A DNA stretch of 53,545 nt, taken from Actinomycetes bacterium. GTDB taxonomy: Bacteria > Actinomycetota > Acidimicrobiia > Acidimicrobiales > GCA-2861595. The stretch lies in the NCBI GenBank assembly GCA_023264975.1, contig JAHFUS010000021.1:1-53545 (forward strand). Reading direction: 5' to 3'. A program made the translations under genes and the position numbers. Within the stretch, counting starts at the first letter, position 1, and every line of letters starts with the position of its first letter. This document shows, one piece after another, positions 31,721 to 40,730 of this stretch. The notes under the pieces were generated by a model, which was given only the letters and a program-made list of their open reading frames with translations, had not been told where the DNA came from and made no database searches.

Positions 31721-32478
31721 CGCACCGCCACGCCGGCGGCGGCCAGGTGGGCCTTCGCCTGAGCGATGGTGAGGTCGCCGAAGTGGAACACCGAGGCGGC
31801 GAGCAGCGCGTCGGCGCCGCCCTCCACCGCCCCCGCCACCAGGTGGTCGAGGGTGCCGACGCCGCCGCTGGCCACCACCGGGATGTTGCATGCGTCGACG
31901 ACGGAGCGCAGCAGCTCGAGGTCGAATCCGTCGCGGGTGCCGTCGCGGTCCATCGACGTCAGCAGGATCTCCCCCGCCCCCAGCCGCTCGCACCCGGCCG
32001 CCCACGCCACCGCGTCGAGCCCCGTCGGCGTGCGCCCGCCGTGGGTGTGGACCTCGAACCCCGCCGTGGCGTCGGTGCGCCGGCGGGCGTCGATGGCGAC
32101 GACCACGCACTGCGCCCCGAACTCGGTGGACAGTTCGGCCACGAGCTGTGGACGGGCCACGGCGGCGGTGTTCACGCCGACCTTGTCCGCCCCGGCCCGC
32201 AGGAGCGCCCGGGCATCGTCGACGGTGCGCACGCCGCCGCCCACGGTGAGGGGGATGAACACCCGCTCGGCCGTCCGACGCACCACGTCGATCATGGTGG
32301 ACCGGGCGCCCGACGACGCCGTGATGTCGAGGAACACGATCTCGTCGGCTCCCGCCTCGTCGTAGCGGGCGGCCAGTTCGGCCGGGTCGCCGGCGTCGCG
32401 CAGGTCGACGAAGCGCACGCCCTTCACCACCCGGCCGGCGTCGACGTCGAGGCACGGGATGATCCTCACGGCTCGCAC
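31711..32478 (-). CDS. hisF: Imidazole glycerol phosphate synthase, cyclase subunit
   Basis: A 255-residue barrel forming imidazole glycerol phosphate and AICAR from PRFAR, using ammonia from HisH. It starts [21 protein letters not shown], with catalytic Asp in CLDVD and in TSMDRDGT, and phosphate sites VGGGVRTV and [11 protein letters not shown] start at 32478 overlaps hisA by 13 bases. It is the last gene of the hisD-to-hisF run; hisI follows only after a 3-kb interruption. Confidence 0.96.
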   Translation of the reverse strand: MRAVRIIPCLDVDAGRVVKGVRFVDLRDAGDPAELAARYDEAGADEIVFLDITASSGARSTMIDVVRRTAERVFIPLTVGGGVRTVDDARALLRAGADKVGVNTAAVARPQLVAELSTEFGAQCVVVAIDARRRTDATAGFEVHTHGGRTPTGLDAVAWAAGCERLGAGEILLTSMDRDGTRDGFDLELLRSVVDACNIPVVASGGVGTLDHLVAGAVEGGADALLAASVFHFGDLTIAQAKAHLAAAGVAVRPG

Positions 32479-33197
32479 GCCAGCACCGCCTCCCGCACGC
32501 TGAACACGCCCTCGTGGATGGCGGTGCCGACGATGGCGCCGGCGAGCGGCCGCCCACCGACCTCCACCAGGGCCAGGGCCCGAAGGTCGTCGAGCGTGCC
32601 CACGCCGCCCGACGCCACGACCGGGTGACGGGTCGTCGCCAGCACGCCGGCGAGGCCGTCGAGATCCGGCCCCCCGAGCATCCCGTCGCGGGAGATGTCG
32701 GTGACGATCACGGCGCCCAGCTCGGCGTCCTCGATCTCGTTCAGGACGTCGGTAAGGGTGCGGCCCGACCCCTCCGTCCAGCCCCGCACCGCGACCTCAC
32801 CATGACGCGCATCGAGACCGACGGCCACCCGGTGGGGGTGGCGCTGGGCCACGCGCCGCAACAACCCGGGGTCCTCCAGCGCGGCGGTCCCGAGCACGAT
32901 CCGGCTCACGCCGGCACCAAGGAGAGCCTCGGCCGAGAACTCGTCCCGGATGCCGCCCCCCGCCTGCACCGGGATCGCCACGGCCGCGGTGATGGCGGCG
33001 ACGACGGCCCGGTTCTCGGGCCGACCGGTCCGGGCCGCGTCGAGGTCGACCACGTGGATCCACGACGCCCCGTCCGCCTCGAACTCCATGGCCACCGCCA
33101 GCGGATCGCCCCCGTACACCTTCTCCCGCGCGTAGTCCCCCTGCACGAGCCGCACGCACGCCCCGCCCCGGATGTCGATCGCCGGGTACAGCTCCAT
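32466..33197 (-). CDS. hisA: ProFAR isomerase (HisA)
   Basis: A 243-residue barrel starting [17 protein letters not shown]. Catalytic Asp residues lie in PAIDI and [11 protein letters not shown], and the half-barrel repeat is evident ([19 protein letters not shown]). ATG at 33197 shares one base with the hisH stop (TGATG); an ATG at 33206 would add three residues. In mycobacteria and streptomycetes this position is held by PriA, which also does the TrpF reaction. Since trpF is present here, a histidine-only role is likely but not proven. Confidence 0.94.
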   Translation of the reverse strand: MELYPAIDIRGGACVRLVQGDYAREKVYGGDPLAVAMEFEADGASWIHVVDLDAARTGRPENRAVVAAITAAVAIPVQAGGGIRDEFSAEALLGAGVSRIVLGTAALEDPGLLRRVAQRHPHRVAVGLDARHGEVAVRGWTEGSGRTLTDVLNEIEDAELGAVIVTDISRDGMLGGPDLDGLAGVLATTRHPVVASGGVGTLDDLRALALVEVGGRPLAGAIVGTAIHEGVFSVREAVLACEP

Positions 33198-33799
33198 CAG
33201 GAACATGCCTTCGCGAAGTTGGCCAGCACCCGGGCGCCGACGGCCCCCGACTTCTCCGGGTGGAACTGCGTCGCCCACAGAGGGCCCCGCTCGACGGCGG
33301 CGACGACGGGGCCCCCGTAGTCGCAGGTGGCCACGACGTCGGCGGTCGGAGCCGGCGCGAACGAGTGCACGAAGTACACCCAGGGCTCGGGCCCGAGCCC
33401 ATCGAGTAGCGCGCTCGCGGGGCGACTGGGAACGAGCACGTTCCACTGCATCTGCGGCCGCTTCACGCCGTCCGGCAGCCGGACAACAGTGGCATCGAAC
33501 ACGCCCAGCCCATCGGTCCCGGGGCTCTCCTCGGACGACGCATACAGCATCTGCATGCCGACGCAGATGCCGAGGAAGGGTGTCCCCGCGGCGATGGCGT
33601 CGAGCGCCACCCTGTCGAGCCCGGTCGACCGAAGCGCTTCCATACACCGCCCGAACGCCCCTACTCCGGGAAGCACAACTCCCGTGGCACCCGCGGCCGA
33701 GGCCGGGTCGCTGACGAGCACGGCGTCCGCCCCGGCCTTCTCCAACGCCTTCTGCGCCGACCGGAGGTTCCCGATCCCGTAGTCGAGGACAGCGATCAC
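33197..33799 (-). CDS. hisH: Imidazole glycerol phosphate synthase, glutaminase subunit
   Basis: A 200-residue class I glutamine amidotransferase feeding ammonia to HisF. The triad is C79 in LGICVGMQ, H180 and E182 in QFHPEKSG. The N terminus IAVLDYGIGNLRS and PGVGAFGRCM are diagnostic. GTG at 33799. A 64-bp gap separates it from hisB, the only real gap within the his run. Confidence 0.96.
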   Translation of the reverse strand: MIAVLDYGIGNLRSAQKALEKAGADAVLVSDPASAAGATGVVLPGVGAFGRCMEALRSTGLDRVALDAIAAGTPFLGICVGMQMLYASSEESPGTDGLGVFDATVVRLPDGVKRPQMQWNVLVPSRPASALLDGLGPEPWVYFVHSFAPAPTADVVATCDYGGPVVAAVERGPLWATQFHPEKSGAVGARVLANFAKACS

Positions 33800-33863
33800 G
33801 ATCGACCCGGCCCAGCGCTGGCGAGAGGGATCCCACCGGCCCGAACGGCGCCCGACGACCGGA

Positions 33864-34463
33864 TCACAACAAGCCCTTTGTGGAGGGCACTCCGACTCCG
33901 TCGACCCGGACCGCATCGCGCAGGGCCCGGGCCACGCCCTTGAACGAGGCCTCCAGAATGTGGTGCGTGTTGCGACCACTCCGCAACCGAATGTGCAACG
34001 TGATGCCGGCCGACGTGGCGAACGACTGGAAGAAGTGCTCCCCCAGCTGCGGGTCGAACGGCGGCGTCCCCAGCGGCAGCGAGTCGGGCGGGCACGCCAC
34101 CTCGTAGACGATGAAGGGCCGCCCGGACAGGTCCAGGGCGACCTCGACCAGGGCCTCGTCCAGGGGCAGGAGGATCGACCCGAAACGCCGGATCCCCTCC
34201 TTGTCCCCCAATGCTTCGCGGACAGCCTCGCCCACCACGATGGCCACATCCTCGACCGTGTGGTGCGTATCCACGTGCAGGTCGCCCCTGGCGACGACCT
34301 TGAGGTCGATGCCGCCGTGGCGCCCGAGCTGGGAGACCATGTGGTCGAAGAAGGGCAGACCGGTGTCGACCTCGGTGACGCCGGTGCCGTCGAGGTCGAC
34401 CCGGACCTCGATCTCGGTCTCCTTGGTCGACCGGGTACGGGTGGCGATACGGGGCGACGTCAC
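33864..34463 (-). CDS. hisB: Imidazoleglycerol-phosphate dehydratase
   Basis: A 199-residue single-domain HisB (no phosphatase domain). The Mn-binding histidine motifs are present: FFDHM, DTHHTVEDV, GEHFFQSF and NTHHILEASFKG. GTG at 34463 overlaps the hisC stop by four bases. Standard length for the monofunctional enzyme. Confidence 0.97.
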   Translation of the reverse strand: MTSPRIATRTRSTKETEIEVRVDLDGTGVTEVDTGLPFFDHMVSQLGRHGGIDLKVVARGDLHVDTHHTVEDVAIVVGEAVREALGDKEGIRRFGSILLPLDEALVEVALDLSGRPFIVYEVACPPDSLPLGTPPFDPQLGEHFFQSFATSAGITLHIRLRSGRNTHHILEASFKGVARALRDAVRVDGVGVPSTKGLL

Positions 34464-35521
34464 AGGACCTCCGTTACGGCGGCGAGGAACGTGTCGTCCT
34501 CGGCGGGGGTTCCGACCGTGACCCGGAGGCACCCGTCGAGGCCGGGCCACGAGTTGCAGTTGCGCACCAGCACCGACCGGTCGAGCAGCCCCTGCCACAC
34601 CTCGGCCGACGGCCGGGAGCGGGGCCGGAAGAGGATGAAGTTGGCGTCGGACGGCCACGTCTCCAGGTCGAGATCGGCCAGGGCGGCGAAGAGGCGGTCG
34701 CGTTCGGCCGCCACCGCCCGCACCCGGGCGTCCATCTCGGCCCGGTAGCGCAGGGCGAGGAGGCCGGCCGCCTGCTTCACCGCGTCGAGGTGGTACGGCA
34801 GGGCCCGCGCCTCCATCTCGGCCACCAGGGACGCCGGGCCGATGACGTAGCCGAGGCGGGCGGCGGCCATCGACCATGTCTTCGAGTAGGTGCGCACCAC
34901 GGCCAGGCCGGCGTCGTCGTCCACCAGTTCGACGGCCGACCACGGCGCGAACTGGCCGTAGGCCTCGTCCACCACCACCAGGCCCGGGGCGAGGTCGACC
35001 ACGTCGGTGACCACGGCCCGGGGGTCGGCCCGGCCGGTGGGGTTGTTGGGCGAGCACAGGAAGGTAACGGCCGGGTCGGCGTCGGCCAGGACCCGCTTCA
35101 CCTCGCCCGGGTCGAGGGTGAAATCGGGGGCCCGGTCGCCGGTGGCCACGGCCGTGCCCGTGAGGCGGGCGATGTGCGAGTGCAGGGCATAGGTGGGCTC
35201 GAACACGGCCACCGAGCGCCCCGGGCCGCCGTAGGTGAGGAGTAGGACCTGGAGCACCTCGTTGGAACCGTTGGCGGCAAAGACCTGCTCGGGACGCACG
35301 CCGTGCAGTTCGGCCAGCCCGGCCCGCAGGGCGGTGGCCGAGCGATCTGGATAGCGGTTGAACGCGATGGCGGTGACCGCTGCGGCCAGCTCGTCGACCC
35401 AGGCCTGCGGCGGCGGGTAGGGCGACTCGTTGGTGTTGAGGCGCACGGCCACGTCGACCTGGGGCGAGTGGTAGCCCGCGCCGAGGCCCTGGTCGGGGCG
35501 CGGCGGGATCAGCGCCGCCAT
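34460..35521 (-). CDS. hisC: Histidinol-phosphate aminotransferase
   Basis: A 353-residue fold-type I aminotransferase. It contains RLNTNESPYPPPQ, the SPNNPTG loop, VVVDEAYGQF and the PLP lysine segment TYSKTWSMAAARLGY. ATG at 35521 overlaps hisD by 13 bases. The C-terminal RVTVGTPAEDD carries the substrate-binding Arg. Confidence 0.96.
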   Translation of the reverse strand: MAALIPPRPDQGLGAGYHSPQVDVAVRLNTNESPYPPPQAWVDELAAAVTAIAFNRYPDRSATALRAGLAELHGVRPEQVFAANGSNEVLQVLLLTYGGPGRSVAVFEPTYALHSHIARLTGTAVATGDRAPDFTLDPGEVKRVLADADPAVTFLCSPNNPTGRADPRAVVTDVVDLAPGLVVVDEAYGQFAPWSAVELVDDDAGLAVVRTYSKTWSMAAARLGYVIGPASLVAEMEARALPYHLDAVKQAAGLLALRYRAEMDARVRAVAAERDRLFAALADLDLETWPSDANFILFRPRSRPSAEVWQGLLDRSVLVRNCNSWPGLDGCLRVTVGTPAEDDTFLAAVTEVL

Positions 35522-36801
35522 CGGAGGTTGACCGACTGGGCGTGGGCGGGCAGGCCCTCGGCGTCTGCGATGGCGGCCACATGGGGGCCGATGCGGGCCA
35601 GAGTGGGTTCGTCGAGCGACACCACGTGCACCGCCTTCACGAAGTCGTCCACCCGCAGGGCGCCTGAGAAGCGGGCCGAGCCGTAGGTGGGCAGGACGTG
35701 ACTGGGGCCGGCCAGGTAGTCGCCCACGCTGGCGGGGGCGAAGGCGCCGCAGAACACGGCGCCGGCGTGGCGCACCAGGGGCAGCAGGGCCTCGGGGTCG
35801 GCCGTCATCAGCTCGAGGTGCTCGGGGGCGATGGCGTTGGCCACCTCGATGGCCTGCTCGGGCCCGTCGACCAGGGCGGTGTAGCCGTTTGCCACGAGGT
35901 TGGCCTCGATGACCGATCGGCGCGGGTTGGTGGCGGCCAGGCGGGTGATCTCGGCCTCGATGCGGCCCGCCGCCTCCTCCGACCAGGTGATGAGCCAGCC
36001 CACGCTGTCGGGACCGTGTTCGACCTGCACGATGACATCGATGGCGGCGTAGGTGACCGGAGTGGTGTCGTCGGCCACGACGACCACCTCGCTCGGCCCC
36101 GGGAACGAGCCCGGCACGCCCACCACGCCCTCGGCCGCCACCTGCTGCTTTGCCACCGAGGTGAACAGCCCGCCGGGCCCCACGATCACGTCGACCGGGC
36201 GGATCGACTCCGTGCCGTAGGCCATGGCCGCCACCGCCTGGGCGCCGCCGATCCGGTACACCTCGTCGACGCCGGCCAGCGCAGCCGCGGCCAGGATGCC
36301 GGGTGCCACCGTGGCGCCCTCGGCGGTGGGCGGCGAGCACAGGACGACCTCGCCCACGCCCGCCACCCGGGCGGGAATGGCGGTCATCAGCACGGTGGAC
36401 ATGAGGGGCGCCTCACCGCCGGGGATGCACAGGCCGGCCCGATCGACCGGCCGGTACAGCTCCCGGAGGACGATGCCGTCGCGCTCGTGGCGGGCGTCCT
36501 CGCGCACCTGGTGGCGGTGGTAGGCGAGGACGTTGGCCCTCGATGCCTCCAGCGCCTCGCGCAGCAGGGGCGGGATCGACTCCAGGGCGGCGTCGATCTC
36601 GGCCTGCGGGACGCGCAGCGCCTCGAGGCGCACACCGTCGAACTTCTCGGTGAGGTTGCGGACGGCCTCGTCGCCGCCCGAGCGGACTTCGGCCAGGATC
36701 GCCTGGACGGCGGCGACCGGGAGGTTGGCGGCGGCGGCCGGCCGGGGCAGGCGGGCGCGCCAGTCACCGTCGGTGCCGCGCAGGTCGAGTCGGGTGAGCA
36801 T
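35509..36801 (-). CDS. hisD: Histidinol dehydrogenase
   Basis: A 430-residue zinc enzyme that oxidises histidinol to histidine in two NAD-dependent steps. Family blocks: YVPGG-like LCIPGGEAPLMSTVLMTAIPA, VDVIVGPGG, VGVPGSFPGPSE, EHGPDSVGWLIT and APEHLELM. First gene of the hisD-C-B-H-A-F operon. ATG at 36801 lies only about five bases beyond a predicted RNA start, so its message may be nearly leaderless and there is no room for a his leader peptide attenuator. Confidence 0.97.
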   Translation of the reverse strand: MLTRLDLRGTDGDWRARLPRPAAAANLPVAAVQAILAEVRSGGDEAVRNLTEKFDGVRLEALRVPQAEIDAALESIPPLLREALEASRANVLAYHRHQVREDARHERDGIVLRELYRPVDRAGLCIPGGEAPLMSTVLMTAIPARVAGVGEVVLCSPPTAEGATVAPGILAAAALAGVDEVYRIGGAQAVAAMAYGTESIRPVDVIVGPGGLFTSVAKQQVAAEGVVGVPGSFPGPSEVVVVADDTTPVTYAAIDVIVQVEHGPDSVGWLITWSEEAAGRIEAEITRLAATNPRRSVIEANLVANGYTALVDGPEQAIEVANAIAPEHLELMTADPEALLPLVRHAGAVFCGAFAPASVGDYLAGPSHVLPTYGSARFSGALRVDDFVKAVHVVSLDEPTLARIGPHVAAIADAEGLPAHAQSVNLRWRR

Positions 36802-36812
36802 GGGAACGGACG

Positions 36813-36818
36813 ATCGTA
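36813..36818 (-). promoter_or_regulatory. Possible -10 element of the his operon
   Basis: TACGAT on the minus strand (36818-36813), placed so that transcription would start about five bases before the hisD ATG. No convincing -35 box is visible in the G-rich sequence upstream. Confidence 0.3.
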
Positions 36819-36991
36819 CCGCCGCCCCCGCCGCCCCCTTCGGTGGCTACCCCGGCACCGCGTCGGCCACGACCATTCCGGGGACTGCCGTCCGGCAGGC
36901 GGCCCTTGCCCTCGCGCCGGTCTTGGCGGCCGGCGACGTGGGACCTCAGCGCGCAGGGACGCACGCCGGGCGGGGAGGGCACAATGGGGTC

Positions 36992-37213
36992 ATGTCGTCG
37001 CCCGCCGCCGAGTTGTCCTCGCTGGCCACCGCCCTGGACGATGTGGCCAAGCGGGTCACCGCCATCGCCGAGTCCTACGCCGGCGCTCGCAGGGACGACC
37101 TCGCCACCGAGCTCTACCAGGTCGAACGAGCTCTCGCGGGAGCCCGCAGAGGCCTGGCCAGAGTCCTCGACACCTCCAGCTCGTCAGGTCGATCGAGACC
37201 CGGAGCCCGCTGA
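36992..37213 (+). CDS. Small conserved-looking helical protein
   Basis: A 73-residue soluble protein, mostly helical (LSSLATALDDVAKRVTAIAE, DLATELYQVERALAGARRGL) with a disordered Ser/Arg tail. ATG at 36992 with GGGGAGGG about 12 bases upstream. It is divergent from hisD. The heptad-like pattern and strong third-position GC bias support coding. I do not recognise a function. Confidence 0.55.
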   Translation: MSSPAAELSSLATALDDVAKRVTAIAESYAGARRDDLATELYQVERALAGARRGLARVLDTSSSSGRSRPGAR

Positions 37214-37366
37214 GCGAGCAGGGAGAGTTCGTGCCGTGTGAACCTCCGGAAACCGGACGCTGACGCCGCACGAGCTGGCGGCGAGCCTGCCCGTTGCCGC
37301 AAGAATCGGGCGGGCGTCAAGGGGCCCGCACCGTCGGACCCGCCGAAGGAACCTCCGGTCCCGAGG

Positions 37367-37401
37367 CGAAATAGACCGACGGCGCCCGAAGGCGCCGTCG
37401 G
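37367..37401 (-). terminator. Intrinsic terminator with TTCG tetraloop
   Basis: On the minus strand, CCGACGGCGCC (37401-37391) is followed by TTCG, the perfect complement (37386-37376) and then TCTATTT. It lies 50 bp after the secreted-protein stop at 37451. An 11-bp GC stem, a stable UUCG loop and a T-rich tail make it the best canonical terminator in the window. Confidence 0.8.
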
Positions 37402-37450
37402 CCGAGCGGCGGCGGGACCGCTCTGGGGACGAGAGGCGGGGACTCGTCCC

Positions 37451-38203
37451 TCAGTCGCTAGGAACGACGGGAGCGTCGCCGTTGTTCCCGGGTGCCGACT
37501 CGTGCGCAGGCTCCCCCGGAACCGGCGGCACCGGCTTCTTGTGCTCGGAGCCGCGCTGCACGACGTGGGTCGCCTTGCCGTCCTTGGATACCACCATGGC
37601 CGGCTCGCCCTTCTTGATTCCGGCGGCGTCGGCGATGCCGTGGTACTTGGTACCGGCGGTCAGGGCGATGGTGACGGTCACACCGTCGGGACGGACCAGG
37701 ACGACCTTGGAGCCGTCGGTCGCCGCGTCCACCTTGCCCCGGTCGAAGGTGACCGTCTGCCAGGAGCCTTCTGTGGGACCGGGCACGACGACGCTTCCGT
37801 GCACCGCCTTGCCCAGCAGGCCGAGAACGGCAGGGCCGGGCCGCCCGGGGCCGCCGGGGCCCGGGCCGGGACGCCCGGGGCCGCCGGGGCCCGGGCCCGG
37901 ATGCCCAGGGCCGCGCGGGGCGTCGGCGGGCCGGCATGCCTGGCGGGCGGTGGCGTCTTCACCTGCGGCCTCGACGCAGGCCCGGACCGCATCGCGCCTG
38001 GCCTGCCGCTCGGCATCGGTGAGCGGTGCATGTGGTGTGGCGGCGTCGCCCGGGGTGGATACCGGCGGGACCGTCCCGTCCGGCTGGGCGGCGGCGAGCA
38101 CGGTGGGCCGCGCTGGACTGCCCCCCGCCCACGCGGCGGCGGCGCCTCCGAGCACCAGGCCGGCCAGCACGACCACGGCTGCATTTCGTTTCAGTAGCGA
38201 CAT
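37451..38203 (-). CDS. Secreted protein with Pro/Gly repeats
   Basis: About 250 residues. A signal peptide (MSLLKRNAAVVVLAGLVLGGAAAAWA type, cleaved near residue 28) leads to an exported region with two cysteines (VRACVEAAGEDATARQACRP). A Gly/Pro/Arg repeat (GPGPGGPGRP units) follows, then a beta-rich C-terminal domain (VHGSVVVPGPTEGSWQTVTFDRGKVD, GVTVTIALTAGTKYHGI) like those of DUF5666-type proteins. ATG at 38203 has GGAGGAG six bases upstream. Function unknown; 34 bp downstream of nth. Confidence 0.8.
   Translation of the reverse strand: MSLLKRNAAVVVLAGLVLGGAAAAWAGGSPARPTVLAAAQPDGTVPPVSTPGDAATPHAPLTDAERQARRDAVRACVEAAGEDATARQACRPADAPRGPGHPGPGPGGPGRPGPGPGGPGRPGPAVLGLLGKAVHGSVVVPGPTEGSWQTVTFDRGKVDAATDGSKVVLVRPDGVTVTIALTAGTKYHGIADAAGIKKGEPAMVVSKDGKATHVVQRGSEHKKPVPPVPGEPAHESAPGNNGDAPVVPSD
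37841..37900. repeat. Two 30-bp tandem repeats (Gly-Pro coding)
   Basis: 37841-37870 and 37871-37900 are near-identical 30-bp units within the secreted protein gene, encoding repeated GRPGPGPGGP. Degenerate partial units flank both sides. Period 30 keeps the frame. Confidence 0.8.
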
Positions 38204-38237
38204 GGGGTTCTCCTCCAGGATTGTGTGCCCTCGGTCC

Positions 38238-38975
38238 TCAGGATCGGCGGCCCTCGTGAAGATCTTGCAGCGAACGTGTGAGGGAAGTGTGAAGGGTCTT
38301 CGAGTTCGCGGCAATGCGGCGGGCCGGCACCAGCGATGACGGGCAGAAGTCGGCCAGAACGCAGTTCTCGCACCGGGGCTTGCGGGCCACGCACACCGCC
38401 CGACCGTGCAGGATCAGGCGGAGGCTCAGCGCGCCTCTTTCGGCGGCGGGCACCATGGCGTCGAGATCGGCCTCCACCTTCACCGGGTCGTCCTCGACGG
38501 TCAGCGCCAGGCGCCGGCTCAGGCGGCCGACATGGGTGTCCACCGGCAGGCCGGGCAGGCCGAAACCGACGCTGCGCACCACGTTGGCCGTCTTGCGCCC
38601 CACGCCGGGGATTGTGACCAGGTCGGCCATGGCGGTGGGCACCTCGCCGTCATAGCGGTCCACCAGGGCTGCGGCCATGCCGATCAGGCTTCTGGCCTTG
38701 GCCCGGAAGAAGCCGGTGGGGTGGATGAGGGCCTCCAGCTCACCGGGCTCGGCTCCGGCGAGGTCGGCGGGCGTCGGATAGCGCGCGAACAGCGCCGGCG
38801 TCACCAGGTTCACACGGGCGTCGGTGGTCTGGGCCGACAGGATCGTGGCGGCGAGAAGCTGGAAGGCGTCGTCATGGCGGAGCGCGCACAGCTCGGCGGC
38901 GGTGCCCGGGTACTCCGCCGCCAAGCGGGCGAGGGACTCCCGCGCCCGCCCCTTGGGGGTCCGGGGCCTTGTCAT
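38238..38975 (-). CDS. nth: Endonuclease III (DNA glycosylase/AP lyase)
   Basis: A 245-residue base-excision repair enzyme for oxidised pyrimidines. The helix-hairpin-helix TIPGVGRKTA has catalytic K128; catalytic Asp is D146 (VDTHVGR). The iron-sulfur cluster ligands are C195, C202, C205 and C211 with the exact C-x6-C-x2-C-x5-C spacing. ATG at 38975. It is divergent from mshD, with about 23 bp between starts. Confidence 0.97.
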   Translation of the reverse strand: MTRPRTPKGRARESLARLAAEYPGTAAELCALRHDDAFQLLAATILSAQTTDARVNLVTPALFARYPTPADLAGAEPGELEALIHPTGFFRAKARSLIGMAAALVDRYDGEVPTAMADLVTIPGVGRKTANVVRSVGFGLPGLPVDTHVGRLSRRLALTVEDDPVKVEADLDAMVPAAERGALSLRLILHGRAVCVARKPRCENCVLADFCPSSLVPARRIAANSKTLHTSLTRSLQDLHEGRRS

Positions 38976-38998
38976 GGGGAGCCACTACTTTGGCATTC

Positions 38999-39910
38999 GT
39001 GCATCACCTCGAGGTGAAGCGGCAGATGGGGCAGGGCGACATCGACGCCGTGCGGGAGCTGCTCGAGGTGGCCACCGAGGCCGACGGCCATCCGCCCCTC
39101 GGCGAGCACCAGTGGCTCGACCTGGTGGAGGGCGGCCGCGCCGGCTTCGCCGGCCTGGTGGCCTGGGAGCCGGGCCACGACCACCCCGTTGGCTATGCCC
39201 AGGTCACCAGGGGCGATACCAGCTGGGCCCTTGAATTCGTCGTCGACCCCCACCACCGGGACACCGGCTGTGTCATCGACCGGGACCTGGTGCGAGCCGC
39301 CCTCGACGTGGTGCGCGACGAGGGCGGCGGCCGCATCACCCTGTGGGTGCCGAAGCCCACCGAGGACCGTGACAGGGTCGCCACCGATGCAGGCCTGCGC
39401 CGCGTCCGGGACCTGTGCCAGATGCGCCGTCGCCTGCCCGCAAGCCGGCCCTTCGAGCTCGCCACCCGGCCGTTCGATCCCGGTCACGACGAGACGGCAT
39501 GGCTCGAGGTCAACAACCGGGCTTTCGCCGCCCACCCCGAGCAGGGCGGGTGGGACCTCGAGACGCTCAAGCGCCGGGAGGCCGAGCCCTGGTTCGACCC
39601 GCAAGGCTTCCTGCTCCACGAACGCGACGACCGCCTGGCCGGGTTCTGCTGGACCAAGGTGCACACCCACGACTCGCCCGCCCTGGGCGAGATCTACGTG
39701 GTGGCGGTCGACCCCGACTTCCAGGGCGAGGGCCTCGGCCGGCGCCTCGTCCTTGCAGGTCTCGACTCCCTCGCCCGGCGAGGGCTCACCACCGGCATGC
39801 TCTACGTGGACTCGTCCAACAAGGGAGCGGTGCATCTCTACGAGGACCTGGGGTTCACCGTCGACCATATGGACCGGGCCTATGTCGGCGAGGTGGCGGC
39901 GCGAGGCTGA
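38999..39910 (+). CDS. mshD: Mycothiol synthase
   Basis: About 303 residues, two GNAT domains (N-terminal about 1-135, C-terminal about 150-303). It acetylates Cys-GlcN-Ins to give mycothiol, the main thiol of actinobacteria. Diagnostic are NNRAFAAHPEQGGWD, FCWTKVHTHDSPALGEIYVV, the acetyl-CoA loop DFQGEGLGRRL and YVDSSNKGAVHLYEDLGF. GTG 38999 is my start choice; TTG 38969 and TTG 38990 would run into the nth promoter. The short gap suggests a leaderless transcript. Confidence 0.9.
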   Translation: MHHLEVKRQMGQGDIDAVRELLEVATEADGHPPLGEHQWLDLVEGGRAGFAGLVAWEPGHDHPVGYAQVTRGDTSWALEFVVDPHHRDTGCVIDRDLVRAALDVVRDEGGGRITLWVPKPTEDRDRVATDAGLRRVRDLCQMRRRLPASRPFELATRPFDPGHDETAWLEVNNRAFAAHPEQGGWDLETLKRREAEPWFDPQGFLLHERDDRLAGFCWTKVHTHDSPALGEIYVVAVDPDFQGEGLGRRLVLAGLDSLARRGLTTGMLYVDSSNKGAVHLYEDLGFTVDHMDRAYVGEVAARG

Positions 39911-39914
39911 TCGG

Positions 39915-39930
39915 CGCCGCCCGGGCGGCG
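39915..39930. terminator. 16-bp palindrome between convergent genes
   Basis: CGCCGCCCGGGCGGCG is a perfect self-complementary sequence between the mshD stop (39910) and the stop of the VIT-family gene (39937). It could form a GC hairpin ending both transcripts. Such GC palindromes also arise by chance in this composition. Confidence 0.3.
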
Positions 39931-39936
39931 GTGACG

Positions 39937-40710
39937 TTATGTGAGGCCGCCGACGCCCACTGCGCTGCCGACGGCGAAGGTGACTCCTGAGGCGGCAGCG
40001 GCGATGACCAGCTGGCGGACGGCCGCCTTCACGGGCGAGCGCCCGGTGAATGCGGCCAGGGCCAACCCGATCCCCACGGAGGCAAGGGCGCCGACCACCA
40101 CCGAGGCGACGGTGGCGCCGGCGCCGTTGGCGAAGAACCACGGGAGCAGCGGGACGACGGCGCCGCAGGCGAAGGCCAGGAACGACGACAGCGAGGCGCT
40201 GACCGGCGACCCGAGCTCGTTGGGGTCGATCCCCAGCTCCTCCCGGGCGTGGGTCTCGAGGGCGAGCTCGGGATCGCGCATCATCTCGGTGGCCAGCTCG
40301 TCGGCCGTGTGGGGCGCCACGCCCCGCTCCCGATAGATGGCGGCCAGCTCCCGCCGCTCGTGCTCGGGCCGTCGCCTGATCTCGATGCGCTCCAATTCCA
40401 GCTCCCGCTCGAGCAGCTCCGACTGTGCCTTCATCGACACGTACTCCCCCGCCGCCATGGAGAACGCCCCGCCCACCAGGCCGGCCAGACCGGCCAGGCG
40501 GACGACGCCGGGCGACGGGTTGGCGCCGGCCACGCCGAGAATGAGCGACACGTTCGACACGAGCCCGTCGCTCGCGCCGAAGACGGCGGCCCGGGCCGCT
40601 CCCCCCTGGATCCTGCGGTGGTGGTGCTCGTCGGGTACCTCGGAGGTAGGACCCGCACCGGCCGCCGGAGCGGGGTCGGCGCCGGGTGGCGGGGTCGAGA
40701 TGCGCTCCAT
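39937..40710 (-). CDS. VIT1/CCC1 family iron/manganese transporter
   Basis: A 257-residue membrane protein. After a Pro-rich start it has HHHRRIQGGAARAAVFGASDGLVSNVSLI, the SMAAGEYVSMKAQSELLERE block, and a cytoplasmic acidic helix pair with Glu residues that bind metal (ELELERIEIRRRPEHERRELAAIY). Three further helices follow. Relatives move Fe2+ or Mn2+ out of the cytosol. It is divergent from rlmN by 20 bp. Confidence 0.93.
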   Translation of the reverse strand: MERISTPPPGADPAPAAGAGPTSEVPDEHHHRRIQGGAARAAVFGASDGLVSNVSLILGVAGANPSPGVVRLAGLAGLVGGAFSMAAGEYVSMKAQSELLERELELERIEIRRRPEHERRELAAIYRERGVAPHTADELATEMMRDPELALETHAREELGIDPNELGSPVSASLSSFLAFACGAVVPLLPWFFANGAGATVASVVVGALASVGIGLALAAFTGRSPVKAAVRQLVIAAAASGVTFAVGSAVGVGGLT

Positions 40711-40730
40711 GTCCCCCTAGCCTACGGGCC

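Noticed and set aside
29651-32557. A 968-codon minus-strand open frame over the membrane protein and hisF
   Set aside because: Its composition is a mirror of the real genes on the other strand and frame; no motifs.
36802-36991. His leader peptide or attenuator before hisD
   Set aside because: No run of His codons and no terminator/antiterminator pair; the only plausible -10 gives an almost leaderless transcript.
37214-37450. Plus-strand small gene starting at 37238
   Set aside because: It lies antisense to the secreted protein terminator and has no ribosome site or recognisable protein pattern; apart from the terminator I see nothing in this gap.
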